DNA of 64,000 nucleotides from Rhizobium sp. PDO1-076 (GTDB taxonomy: Bacteria > Pseudomonadota > Alphaproteobacteria > Rhizobiales > Rhizobiaceae), in NCBI RefSeq assembly GCF_000247475.1, contig NZ_AHZC01000386.1, positions 1-64,000 of the forward strand, in the 5' to 3' direction. Below are positions 1-7,646 of this stretch, in pieces. The position numbers and the translations under genes are program-made. The notes beneath the pieces are model-generated. The model worked only from the letters and a program-made list of their open reading frames with translations, was not told the origin of the DNA and did no database searches. The first letter of the stretch is position 1. Every line of letters starts with the position of its first letter.

Positions 1-196
1 AGCCGGTGCCGGTCTGGCGTGCGGCATATCCGTCAACCGGACCGGTGGCCGTCTGCTTCTTGCCCTCGACAACGATCGTGGAAAGCTGCGTGCTGGTTTC
101 CTGGGCCAGAGCCAGGGCCGGCGCGCCGACCACAACCAGGGCAACGCCCGCATAGCACGCCCGTGTCAACGACCGGTAATTCCTCACTGAACCCAT
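1..196 (-). CDS. TonB-dependent siderophore receptor, N-terminal part (cut by window edge)
   Basis: The first 65 codons of an outer-membrane receptor are present; the gene runs off the left edge. The ATG is at 196. Residues 1 to about 32 form a signal peptide ending in ALALAQ. A TonB-box-like STIVVEGK follows, and then GPVDGYAARQTGTG, which matches the start of the plug domain of FhuA-type ferric-hydroxamate receptors. Such receptors carry ferric siderophores across the outer membrane using TonB energy. The neighbouring AraC regulator and FhuCDB-type importer support an iron role. A perfect TGA-N9-TCA operator lies 58 bases upstream. The substrate cannot be told from this fragment. Confidence 0.8.
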   Translation of the reverse strand, partial: MGSVRNYRSLTRACYAGVALVVVGAPALALAQETSTQLSTIVVEGKKQTATGPVDGYAARQTGTG

Positions 197-253
197 CCTA
201 TTTACACCCCATCTGGCTGGATCTGGCATCCGCCTCAATTCCGTCAAATAAGA

Positions 254-268
254 TGAGTTTCTATATCA
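254..268. promoter_or_regulatory. Putative RirA box (iron-responsive operator) upstream of the TonB receptor
   Basis: TGAGTTTCTATATCA is a perfect match to TGA-N9-TCA, the iron-responsive operator bound by RirA in rhizobia. It sits 58 bases upstream of the receptor start, where it could overlap the promoter. A second perfect copy precedes the importer genes at 1305. The pattern is short, so a single copy proves little. Two copies in front of iron genes are more persuasive. Confidence 0.6.
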
Positions 269-367
269 GGTATTATTGCGCTGCTTGTCAGATCCTGCTG
301 CGACTGGATCAATTCTGGACAAACTTTGTGGCAGTGCACACAAGCCCGGCACGCATCCAGAAGACGC

Positions 368-1252
368 TCAAGCCGCATAGGCCTTGCGCCACGCAGACGG
401 CGACAGGCCCGTATGGCGTCGGAAGGTGCGGGCGAAATGTGCTGGATCGGAAAAACCCGTCTCGGCTGCGACCGTGGTCAACGACATGTCGCGCTTTATC
501 AGCAAGGCTTTGACTCGATCCATCCGCGCCCGCAATTGCCATTGATGCGGCGGCAGGCCGGTGCTTGCCTTGAAGGCATGGCTGAAATGCGATTGCGACA
601 GGCCGGCGATCGCCGCCAACTCTTCCAGCCGGATCGCCCTCAGGCAATTGTGCTCCATGAACGCGGTGACCTTGCGCAACTGCCACGGCGCCAGCCTCGA
701 TCTGCTGCGTAGGGTCGGCGGCGCGATTTTCAGCACGTCGATCAGAAGCGCGAGCGTCAGCCCGTCGCCATAAAGATGGTGCAGCGGATCAGGCGACGCG
801 CATTCGGCCGCAATCAGATCGGCAAGCAACAGCAACCGCTGATCCTGCACCAGGAATTTCGGCTCCTCCAGCCGGTCCAGCGGCAGATCCTCGCCAAAGC
901 GGCGGGTGAGGCCATCGACATCAAAATGCAGATCGAGATGCTGAAGGAACTGCATACCCGACATTTCAGTTCGCAGTTCCAGCCCGGCCGGGATGAAGGA
1001 CACCGAGCGACGATAGCAGGCGTCGACGAGTGGCCCACCGATTTCAGCCATGACGAAACTGCCCTCGGGCCGCCGACGGGCCGCCAGCACCGCAAACAGT
1101 CTCGGGTGCGGCCCCATGTAGTACCCACCTGCATCGACCGCGCAATCGACGTCCCAGAGATCGACAACCATGCCATCCCAATAGCGCCGATGAAAATTAC
1201 GAAGGACGGAAAATCCTTCGGTGCGGGTCTGCATCTGGGGGAGGAAACTCAT
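368..1252 (-). CDS. AraC-family transcriptional regulator
   Basis: About 294 residues if started at ATG 1252 (MSFLPQM); a TTG at 1300 would add 16 residues. The C-terminal 100 residues hold the two helix-turn-helix motifs of the AraC/XylS family (RLEELAAIAGLSQSHFSHAF, then MSLTTVAAETGFSDPAHFARTF). The N-terminal 180 residues look like an effector or dimerisation domain with no clear family signature. It lies between a ferric-siderophore receptor (same strand) and the fhuCDB-type importer (divergent). AraC activators in this position usually sense an imported siderophore and switch on their own uptake genes. The specific ligand is inference. The upstream TGA-N9-TCA box could place it under iron control. 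Confidence 0.85.
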   Translation of the reverse strand: MSFLPQMQTRTEGFSVLRNFHRRYWDGMVVDLWDVDCAVDAGGYYMGPHPRLFAVLAARRRPEGSFVMAEIGGPLVDACYRRSVSFIPAGLELRTEMSGMQFLQHLDLHFDVDGLTRRFGEDLPLDRLEEPKFLVQDQRLLLLADLIAAECASPDPLHHLYGDGLTLALLIDVLKIAPPTLRSRSRLAPWQLRKVTAFMEHNCLRAIRLEELAAIAGLSQSHFSHAFKASTGLPPHQWQLRARMDRVKALLIKRDMSLTTVAAETGFSDPAHFARTFRRHTGLSPSAWRKAYAA

Positions 1253-1304
1253 CTGGCCAAACCATCTGCGCCCGAACGGGCGAACACATGCGAAAAACAA
1301 TACT

Positions 1305-1319
1305 TGAAGACATTTATCA
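1305..1319. promoter_or_regulatory. Putative RirA box between the AraC gene and fhuC
   Basis: TGAAGACATTTATCA is a perfect TGA-N9-TCA match in the divergent gap between the AraC regulator and the ATP-binding gene, 52 bases before the latter's start. The surrounding DNA is AT-rich compared with its neighbours, as expected for a promoter. With the copy at 254 it suggests joint iron repression of receptor, regulator and importer. Confidence 0.6.
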
Positions 1320-1370
1320 TATTTAGTAGTCCGACCTCAACACCTGTCACGTCTCAAGGGAGAACGGTCG

Positions 1371-2168
1371 ATGAACCGTCCAGCAACAGACCAACCGGCC
1401 GCATTTTCGGCCCGCGACATTGATCTGGAGATTGATGGACGACGGATACTGAATCAGGTCTCCCTGGACTTCGGCAGTGGCGAAATCACCAGCCTGGTCG
1501 GCCACAACGGCTCCGGCAAGTCCTCGCTTCTCAAGATCCTTGCACGGCAGAACAAGGCGACAGCTGGCAGGGTGCTGTGCGCCGGACAGGAACTCGACGG
1601 CTTTTCCTCGCGGGATTTTGCCCGGAAGGTCGGTTATCTGCAGCAGGATCTCGGCGCCGGCAGCGGCATGACCGTGCGCGAACTCGTCGCCTGCGGCCGC
1701 TATCCCTGGCATGGCGCGCTCGGCCGTTTCAGCGACATCGACCGACGCAAGGTCGAGGATGCTCTGGCACTGACCCATATCGAGCCGCTGGCGGATCGTC
1801 CGATCGAAACGCTGTCGGGGGGCGAGCGCCAGCGTGCCTGGATCGCGATGCTGATGGCCCAGGACACCGAATGCCTGCTGCTGGACGAGCCGACCTCGGC
1901 ACTGGATATCGCCCACCAGATCGAAGTCCTGTCGCTTGTCCGCCGTCTGTCGGCCGATCGCGGCCTAAGCGTGGTGATCGTCCTGCATGACATCAATATG
2001 GCTGCGCGCTTCTCCGATCGCATTCATGCCCTGAAGAACGGCGAAGTGGTGGCCAGCGGCACGCCGGCCGACATCCTGCAAACCGCAACCTTGCGCCAGA
2101 TCTACGGCATCGACATGGACGTGACCCCGCATCCGTCCCTCAATGTGCCGATCGCCTATGTCCGCTGA
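1371..2168 (+). CDS. fhuC: Iron-siderophore ABC transporter ATP-binding protein (FhuC type)
   Basis: Cytoplasmic ATPase of a siderophore importer, 265 residues. It has Walker A GHNGSGKS (residues 44-51), the ABC signature LSGGERQ (148-154), Walker B CLLLDEP and the D-loop SALD that follows. Its length and the YPWHG region after the Q-loop fit the FepC/FhuC family. The ATG at 1371 follows AGGGAGAA, a good ribosome-binding site. Genes for the binding protein and the fused permease follow with overlaps, so this is the first gene of a three-gene operon. The hydroxamate assignment follows from the FhuA-like receptor, the fused permease and the FhuF-like reductase nearby. The exact siderophore is not known. 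Confidence 0.9.
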   Translation: MNRPATDQPAAFSARDIDLEIDGRRILNQVSLDFGSGEITSLVGHNGSGKSSLLKILARQNKATAGRVLCAGQELDGFSSRDFARKVGYLQQDLGAGSGMTVRELVACGRYPWHGALGRFSDIDRRKVEDALALTHIEPLADRPIETLSGGERQRAWIAMLMAQDTECLLLDEPTSALDIAHQIEVLSLVRRLSADRGLSVVIVLHDINMAARFSDRIHALKNGEVVASGTPADILQTATLRQIYGIDMDVTPHPSLNVPIAYVR

Positions 2169-3072
2169 TCCGATGCATCCGCTCACCGCCCTGCCCTTCG
2201 GCCGTCGTCAGTTGCTCGCCGGCCTTGCCACCAGCTTGCTGGCACCGCGCCTTGCCATCGGTTCCCAGGCACCGCAACGGATCATCAGTCTCGATTACGG
2301 CCTTGCCTCGACGGCCATGGCACTCGGCGTGGTGCCCAAGGCCATTGCCGCCAGCGCCGACTGGGACAGATGGGTGATCGAGCCGCCCCTGCCGCCGGAG
2401 GTTGCCGATCTCGGCTCTCCCTGGGAGGTCAATTTCGAGATCATCTCGGAGCTGAAGCCGGATCTGATCCTGAACACGCCCTATGGCGGAGCCCTGACGC
2501 CAAGGCTGCAAGAGATAGCGCCTGTCCTGCAACTCGACGTCTATACGGCCGACGGTGGCGACGTGCTGCCAAAGGCGGTCGCTGCAACCCGCAGGCTCGG
2601 CGTGGCCCTTGGCCGCAGCGCCGAGGCCGAGCAGTTTATCCTTGAGGCCGACACACTTTTCGACACCTGCCGCGAGCGGATCGCCAAGGTCGGATCGCAG
2701 CCGGTGGCTATGGTTTATTTCATGGATCCGCGCCATGTGCGCATCTACACCTCGCCGGGCCTCTACGCCAATGTCCTGAAGCGCATCGGCATGAACAATG
2801 CCTGGACCGCAGAGGGCAATTTCTGGGGATTCGAGACGATCCCGATCGAAAATCTGGCGACAATCACAGATCCCGAGGCACGCCTGATTGCCTTCGATCC
2901 CTTGCTGCCCGACGTCATGCCAATCCTTGAGCGAAGCCCGCTATGGCAGACCCTGCCATTCGCCCGGCACGGCCATCTGACCGTTTTGCCCGGGTCGCTG
3001 ATGTTTGGAATGCTGAATGATGCCATGCGCTTTGCCCGGATCATGACCGACTATGCAGAGGCCAACGCATGA
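2158..3072 (+). CDS. fhuD: Iron-siderophore ABC transporter substrate-binding protein (FhuD type)
   Basis: Periplasmic siderophore-binding protein of about 304 residues. The N-terminus has GRRQLLAGLATSLLAP, a twin-arginine-like signal. The mature part starts near PQRIISLDYGLASTAMALG, which is typical of the helical-backbone FhuD/BtuF fold, and the later region ISELKPDLIL is a family landmark. I chose the ATG at 2158, which overlaps the end of fhuC; 2143 and 2173 are other in-frame options and none has a strong ribosome-binding site. The stop overlaps the fhuB start by four bases, so translation is probably coupled. It would hand the ferric siderophore to FhuB. Confidence 0.87.
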   Translation: MSADPMHPLTALPFGRRQLLAGLATSLLAPRLAIGSQAPQRIISLDYGLASTAMALGVVPKAIAASADWDRWVIEPPLPPEVADLGSPWEVNFEIISELKPDLILNTPYGGALTPRLQEIAPVLQLDVYTADGGDVLPKAVAATRRLGVALGRSAEAEQFILEADTLFDTCRERIAKVGSQPVAMVYFMDPRHVRIYTSPGLYANVLKRIGMNNAWTAEGNFWGFETIPIENLATITDPEARLIAFDPLLPDVMPILERSPLWQTLPFARHGHLTVLPGSLMFGMLNDAMRFARIMTDYAEANA

Positions 3073-5036
3073 TCAGCCGCTCCAACCTTCTTCCGTTGCT
3101 CGTCACGCTGCTTCTGCTCGGCATGGCATCGATGCTCGCTTGGATGCAGATCGCCCCGACGTTACAGCTCGCATCCACGGCGCCCGACTACGCCATCCGC
3201 TGGATGGTTCTGGTCTACTCCACCCTGCCGCGCATGGCGACGGCACTGCTGTGCGGCGCGGCGCTCTCGCTGTCAGGCGCCTTGTTCCAGCAGGTTCTGC
3301 GCAATCCGCTAGCCTCGCCGACCACGCTCGGCATATCGGCCGGCGCCAATCTGGCGCTGGTCCTGACCATGTTGTTTTTCCCGGCATTGCTTGGCGTGGG
3401 GCGTGATCTGGCCGCTCTTGTCGGCAGCTCCGCCGCAGCCGGCCTTGTCTTCCTGCTCGGTGCAAGGCGCGGATTTTCTCCCTTCTCACTGGTCATGGCT
3501 GGCCTGGTGGTCAGCTTATGGTGTGGCGGCCTCGCGGCAATCCTGACGCTGCTCAACGAGCGCTATCTGGTCAGTCTCTACATCTGGGGTGCCGGTTCGC
3601 TGTCGCAGCAAAGCTGGGACACGTCGATCTCGCTGGCGCTGAAACTGCTCGTCATCGGCACCATGGCGGCGCTCATCATCCGGCCGCTGGGGCTGATCGA
3701 ACTGGGCGAGGCCGGTGCAGCCTCCGTCGGCCTTAAACCTGCCCGCCTACGCTTCATCGCCGTGACGCTGGCGGTCATGCTGGCAGCTTTTGTCACCAGT
3801 GCCGTCGGCGTCATCGGCTTTATCGGCCTGGTGGCCCCGACACTGGCCCGGCTCGCCGGCGCCAGGCGCCCGGCCGCCCTGCTCGCCTGGTCGACCGTCA
3901 TCGGTGCCAGCCTGCTGTTCTTCGCCGACAGTGCCCTGATGAACCTCGCCGGCGCCTGGTCCGACATGCTGCCGACCGGGGCGGTTACCGCCGTCTTCGG
4001 TTCACCTTTGCTGCTTGCCATGTTGCCGCGCCTGAAGATCCGCAACCGGATCATCGAGCAACCCCGGTTGGCGGGCTCCGGCCTGATGTCACCGCGCTGG
4101 GGGCTTTGGTTCGCCGGGCTTAGCTGCCTGGTAATCCTGATCGGTGCCATTTTCATCGGCCGCGCCACCAATGGAGACTGGACGATTGTCTCTCCGGATC
4201 TCTGGCAGAGCATTCTGCCGCTGCGCTGGCCGCGGCTGGTTGCCGCCTTTGCCTCAGGCGCCATGCTGGCTGCCGCCGGCACCATCCTGCAGCGCCTGAC
4301 GGGCAATGAGATGGCAAGCCCCGAAGTCCTCGGAATCAGCGCCGGCGCCACGCTCGGCATCACCATCGCCGTGTTTTTTGTAGCCGTCCCGAGCCTTGCC
4401 GGCCAACTCGGTTATGCGGCAATCGGCGCGCTGTCGGTTCTGGCGCTGATCTTCCTGCTCGCCGCGCGTTCTGGCCTCGCCCCGGAACGGGTTCTGCTGG
4501 CCGGGATTGCGTTGTCCGCCATGGCAGACGCCGTTGTCGGCATACTGGGTGCGACCGGCGATCCGCGCACCGTCTTCCTGATGCGCTGGATGAGCGGTTC
4601 GACCTACAACGTCAACCAGGAGATTGCGGTCACTGTTTCCGGCCTCGCAATCCTCCTGGTCGCAGCAAGCCTGCTGCTGAGGCGCTGGCTCGATCTGCTG
4701 CCGCTGGGACAGCGCCCGGCAGGTTCCCTCGGCGTGCCGACAAGGACCGCAAGGCTGGCGCTGCTGTTGCTGGCGGGCCTTCTCAGCGCGGCCGCAACGC
4801 TGAGCGTCGGCCCGCTCACATTCGTCGGCCTGATGGCCCCGCATCTGGCGCGTGAATTCGGTGCCCGGCGCGCGACGAGCCAGCTCGTGGTTGGCAGCCT
4901 CGCCGGCGGTGGCTTGATGGTCATGGCGGACTGGATCGGCCGGACGCTTCTTTTCCCTTACGAGGTTCCGGCCGGTCTGGTATCCGCCCTGATCGGAGCA
5001 CCCTTCCTGATCATCCTGATGCGGCGCAAAGCCTAG
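3069..5036 (+). CDS. fhuB: Iron-siderophore ABC transporter permease, fused double-domain FhuB type
   Basis: Inner-membrane permease of 655 residues, twice the size of a single FecCD permease. The two homologous halves can be seen from the repeated motif: NPLASPTTLGISAGA in the first half and NEMASPEVLGISAGA in the second. Each half also has the GPLTFVGLMAPHLAR-type coupling sequence near its end (GFIGLVAPTLARL, then GPLTFVGLMAPHLAR). This tandem architecture is that of E. coli FhuB. The ATG overlaps the fhuD stop. There is one ATPase gene and one binding protein, so the fused permease completes the importer. Confidence 0.92.
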   Translation: MISRSNLLPLLVTLLLLGMASMLAWMQIAPTLQLASTAPDYAIRWMVLVYSTLPRMATALLCGAALSLSGALFQQVLRNPLASPTTLGISAGANLALVLTMLFFPALLGVGRDLAALVGSSAAAGLVFLLGARRGFSPFSLVMAGLVVSLWCGGLAAILTLLNERYLVSLYIWGAGSLSQQSWDTSISLALKLLVIGTMAALIIRPLGLIELGEAGAASVGLKPARLRFIAVTLAVMLAAFVTSAVGVIGFIGLVAPTLARLAGARRPAALLAWSTVIGASLLFFADSALMNLAGAWSDMLPTGAVTAVFGSPLLLAMLPRLKIRNRIIEQPRLAGSGLMSPRWGLWFAGLSCLVILIGAIFIGRATNGDWTIVSPDLWQSILPLRWPRLVAAFASGAMLAAAGTILQRLTGNEMASPEVLGISAGATLGITIAVFFVAVPSLAGQLGYAAIGALSVLALIFLLAARSGLAPERVLLAGIALSAMADAVVGILGATGDPRTVFLMRWMSGSTYNVNQEIAVTVSGLAILLVAASLLLRRWLDLLPLGQRPAGSLGVPTRTARLALLLLAGLLSAAATLSVGPLTFVGLMAPHLAREFGARRATSQLVVGSLAGGGLMVMADWIGRTLLFPYEVPAGLVSALIGAPFLIILMRRKA

Positions 5037-5842
5037 AGCCCGCAGCGGCCCTCTGCCACTGGGCAGACCTGGCCGCAACCGCCGACACCCGGCACGGCAT
5101 AGCGCAGGCAGCAGACGCGGCGCTGGCTGATCACAGAACCATCCGGGCCGGGTTCGAAACGAAGCGTGCGATAAAGCGGGTTGCGCCAGCCATCCGGCCA
5201 TGAAGCGTCTTCGATCAGGGGCAATGCCTCAATCTCCAGCGCCTTGTTGCCCAGCCGGCCGATTTCCCGGATCATCCAGTCGATATAGCCGGCGGCACTG
5301 GTCCACAGCACTTTCTTGCCGAGCCCGGAATGCGCGGCCACGGCATGGATCCATGGCTCGAGGTGATCGCGGATGACCGGGCTCAGCGCGTCGTGAATGC
5401 GGATCCCATTGCCGCTGCGATCTGAAATCGTGCCGATGTCTGCGAGCAGAAAACCCTTCGGCGCGGCTGTCGAAGGATCGATCAGCACCGTCAGTTCATC
5501 CAGCGCCAATGGCAAGCTCCGGCGCAGTTCCAGCCATGCGATTGCCGCGCCCATGCCGAGTGCGCTGACATAATAGAGCGACCAGAGGGAGACCAACGCC
5601 CGGCGGTCCGTGCCTTCGGGAAATCGGGCAGCGTAGCGATCGATGACGGCATTGAACCGACCTTCATCAAGCAGATCGGCGCAGGCGATGCTTTCGGTAT
5701 TGGCCGGCTGGATGAAATGGAAGTAGCCTGACGCATAAACGTAGCGCTCGCCAACCACCGCGCGGAGAAGACTGCCAAGATCCTTCGGCTCTGAGGCTGG
5801 AAGCTCGCCCTTGACCGCAAGAGGGCCCTGCACGCAGATCAC
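5033..5842 (-). CDS. fhuF: FhuF-like ferric-siderophore reductase, 2Fe-2S
   Basis: Cytoplasmic reductase thought to release iron from imported ferric hydroxamates. The C-terminus ends with a CC-x10-C-x2-C cluster (CCLRYAVPGVGGCGQVC), the unusual 2Fe-2S site of FhuF. The gene converges on fhuB and overlaps its end by four bases. The frame stays open up to a GTG at 5962. I prefer the GTG at 5842, because AAAGGTG lies eight bases before it and the resulting 269 residues fit the usual length of about 260. The N-terminal stretch from the upstream GTG does not resemble the family. No TGA-N9-TCA box was found upstream, but a near-perfect dyad lies at 5971-5992. Confidence 0.8.
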   Translation of the reverse strand: MICVQGPLAVKGELPASEPKDLGSLLRAVVGERYVYASGYFHFIQPANTESIACADLLDEGRFNAVIDRYAARFPEGTDRRALVSLWSLYYVSALGMGAAIAWLELRRSLPLALDELTVLIDPSTAAPKGFLLADIGTISDRSGNGIRIHDALSPVIRDHLEPWIHAVAAHSGLGKKVLWTSAAGYIDWMIREIGRLGNKALEIEALPLIEDASWPDGWRNPLYRTLRFEPGPDGSVISQRRVCCLRYAVPGVGGCGQVCPVAEGRCGL

Positions 5843-5970
5843 AGTGGGCGCACCTTTGCAGGGGTCATCTGCCAGCGATGGCCATCGAGGTCTGATATGT
5901 GCCGGCTGACCGCTTCCGGGCAAGGCATGACAGCAATGTCTCCAATCGTTCGGCCGGTCCACGGGCCGAC

Positions 5971-5992
5971 TTGCGTCAAATCATTGGCGCAA
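5971..5992. promoter_or_regulatory. Inverted repeat upstream of fhuF, operator-like
   Basis: Two nine-base arms, TTGCGTCAA and TTGGCGCAA, surround the four-base centre ATCA; eight of nine pairs match. The dyad lies between the dgoA stop and the fhuF start. No T-run follows on either strand, so it does not look like an intrinsic terminator. It may be a protein-binding site for fhuF control. No known binding consensus was recognised. Confidence 0.35.
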
Positions 5993-6067
5993 GCTAATTA
6001 CCAAACGAAAAGAGTCAACTTTAAATCTGCTGATGGCGATGACTTTATCCAGCAGCGATCTCGGCGA

Positions 6068-6703
6068 TCAGGCCGACAGGGCGTCGTAGGCAGCCACAGA
6101 CTTGATCGCCCGCTCGGAGATCAGAGCGGCGGCATCGCCCGGCTTGTACAGGCTCGTGCCGAGACCGAAGGCACGCACGCCGACCTTCCAGTAGTCGGCG
6201 AAATTGCTGTCCGACACGCCACCGACGGCACCGATCGGCAGGTTCGGTGGCAGGATCGCCTTGATGCCGGCAATGCCCGACGGACCAAGCGCGCTGGCCG
6301 GGAAGAATTTCAGCGCAGCGGCGCCTGACTTCGCCGCCAGCAGGGCTTCCGTTGCGGTGAATACGCCCGGCATGGTCACCATGCCGTGCTGCACGGCGCG
6401 GCGGATGACATCCGGCTCCACATTCGGCGTCACCAGCAGGTTGCCGCCGACATCCTTGAGCCGGTCGACCTGGGCGACTTCGAGCACTGTGCCGGCACCG
6501 ATCAGGCAATTTTCCGGTGCGAGCCGGCGCGCCTTCTCGATCGAGATGAAGGCATCCGGCGAATTCAGCGGGACCTCGATCGCTTCAAAGCCGGCCTCTA
6601 CGAGCGCTTCGACAGCCGCTTCGATGGCGTCCGGCGTGATCCCGCGCAGAATGGCGACGAGATTACGTTGGAGGGCTGGCCAGGCAACGACGGAAGCGGT
6701 CAT
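6068..6703 (-). CDS. dgoA: 2-dehydro-3-deoxy-6-phosphogalactonate aldolase
   Basis: Class I aldolase of the KDPG/KHG family, 211 residues. It splits 2-dehydro-3-deoxy-6-phosphogalactonate into pyruvate and glyceraldehyde 3-phosphate in the De Ley-Doudoroff route. The Schiff-base lysine is K132 in LKFFPA and the conserved glutamate is E43 in IEVPLNS. ILRGITP near the N-terminus is characteristic of the DgoA branch. ATG 6703 is preceded by AAGGA at eight bases. An upstream in-frame ATG at 6724 lies inside dgoK and lacks such a site. It is the last gene of the sugar operon and starts just after the dgoK stop. Confidence 0.93.
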   Translation of the reverse strand: MTASVVAWPALQRNLVAILRGITPDAIEAAVEALVEAGFEAIEVPLNSPDAFISIEKARRLAPENCLIGAGTVLEVAQVDRLKDVGGNLLVTPNVEPDVIRRAVQHGMVTMPGVFTATEALLAAKSGAAALKFFPASALGPSGIAGIKAILPPNLPIGAVGGVSDSNFADYWKVGVRAFGLGTSLYKPGDAAALISERAIKSVAAYDALSA

Positions 6704-6707
6704 GGAG

Positions 6708-7637
6708 CTATTCCTTGAATTCATGGTCGAAAAGAGAAAGGGCAGAGGCGAGCAGGCCGCGACGAACCAGAAGCCCGCCGTCCATCATGACAGCCTCGCC
6801 GCCGGCCCGGGTGATGGCGCGCGCATAGAGACGGGTCAGCTTGCCGGTACCGATCAGATAGGCCTTGCCATGGCGCTTGAGGTCATCGGCGATCGCGGCG
6901 ATCTCCGAACCGATCAGCAGGCCAGAGAGGCGAGCAGCCGGGCCGGTGTTGCCACCTGCAGACAGAAGACCTTCGGCGCGGATGGAAAACAGCCGCGAGG
7001 TCAAGGCAAAACCGGGCTGGAGCGCCTGGTCGACAGCCTGGTCGAAGATATCGAGATCGGCTTCGGCATCGCCGTCTTCCGGCACCGAAAGCCGCAGGAT
7101 CGATTGCCGGCTGATGAGATTGTAGAGTTCGCCCGTCATCACGGTGGTGAAACGGCTGATCTGGCCATCTTCCACCAGGGCCCATTTGGAATGTGTGCCG
7201 GGCAGGCAGATCAGTGCATTGTCGAGACCCTGTTCCAGCGCACCGGCCAGCTGGGTTTCTTCGCCGCGCATCACGTCGAAGGCGCCATCCTTGCGCTGGC
7301 AGACGCCGGGCAGGATATAGACCGGACGGCTGGCGCCGTCCGGAATGATGGCATGCTGGAACAGGCCGACGAGCGGGGCCGGCGTTTCGACATACGGTGC
7401 CTCACGCCATCCGGTGCGTGCGCCTGCCATGCCGGCAACAACCACCGGCAGGTCGGCCGATGCTCCGAAGGCTGCCAGATGGCTTTCGAGCACGGCAGGG
7501 TAGCTGGAGCGATCCAGACTTCCCATGCCTTCGGCCGATTGCCGTTCGGCCAGCACTTCGCCCTGGCTGTCGACCAGCCAGATGCGGAAGTTGCTTGTGC
7601 CCCAATCGACCAGTGCTGCGAAAGCTCTAACAGCCAT
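6708..7637 (-). CDS. dgoK: 2-dehydro-3-deoxygalactonokinase
   Basis: Kinase of 309 residues that phosphorylates 2-dehydro-3-deoxygalactonate with ATP, feeding DgoA. The N-terminal LVDWGTSNFRIWLVD carries the phosphate-binding loop typical of the family, and LICLPGTHSKWALVEDG is another DgoK landmark. It sits between the semialdehyde dehydrogenase and dgoA with gaps of a few bases, so the three are co-transcribed. Its stop (TAG at 6708-6710) lies within the ribosome-binding region of dgoA, which suggests coupled translation. Confidence 0.93.
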   Translation of the reverse strand: MAVRAFAALVDWGTSNFRIWLVDSQGEVLAERQSAEGMGSLDRSSYPAVLESHLAAFGASADLPVVVAGMAGARTGWREAPYVETPAPLVGLFQHAIIPDGASRPVYILPGVCQRKDGAFDVMRGEETQLAGALEQGLDNALICLPGTHSKWALVEDGQISRFTTVMTGELYNLISRQSILRLSVPEDGDAEADLDIFDQAVDQALQPGFALTSRLFSIRAEGLLSAGGNTGPAARLSGLLIGSEIAAIADDLKRHGKAYLIGTGKLTRLYARAITRAGGEAVMMDGGLLVRRGLLASALSLFDHEFKE

Positions 7638-7646
7638 GGTGCGGTC

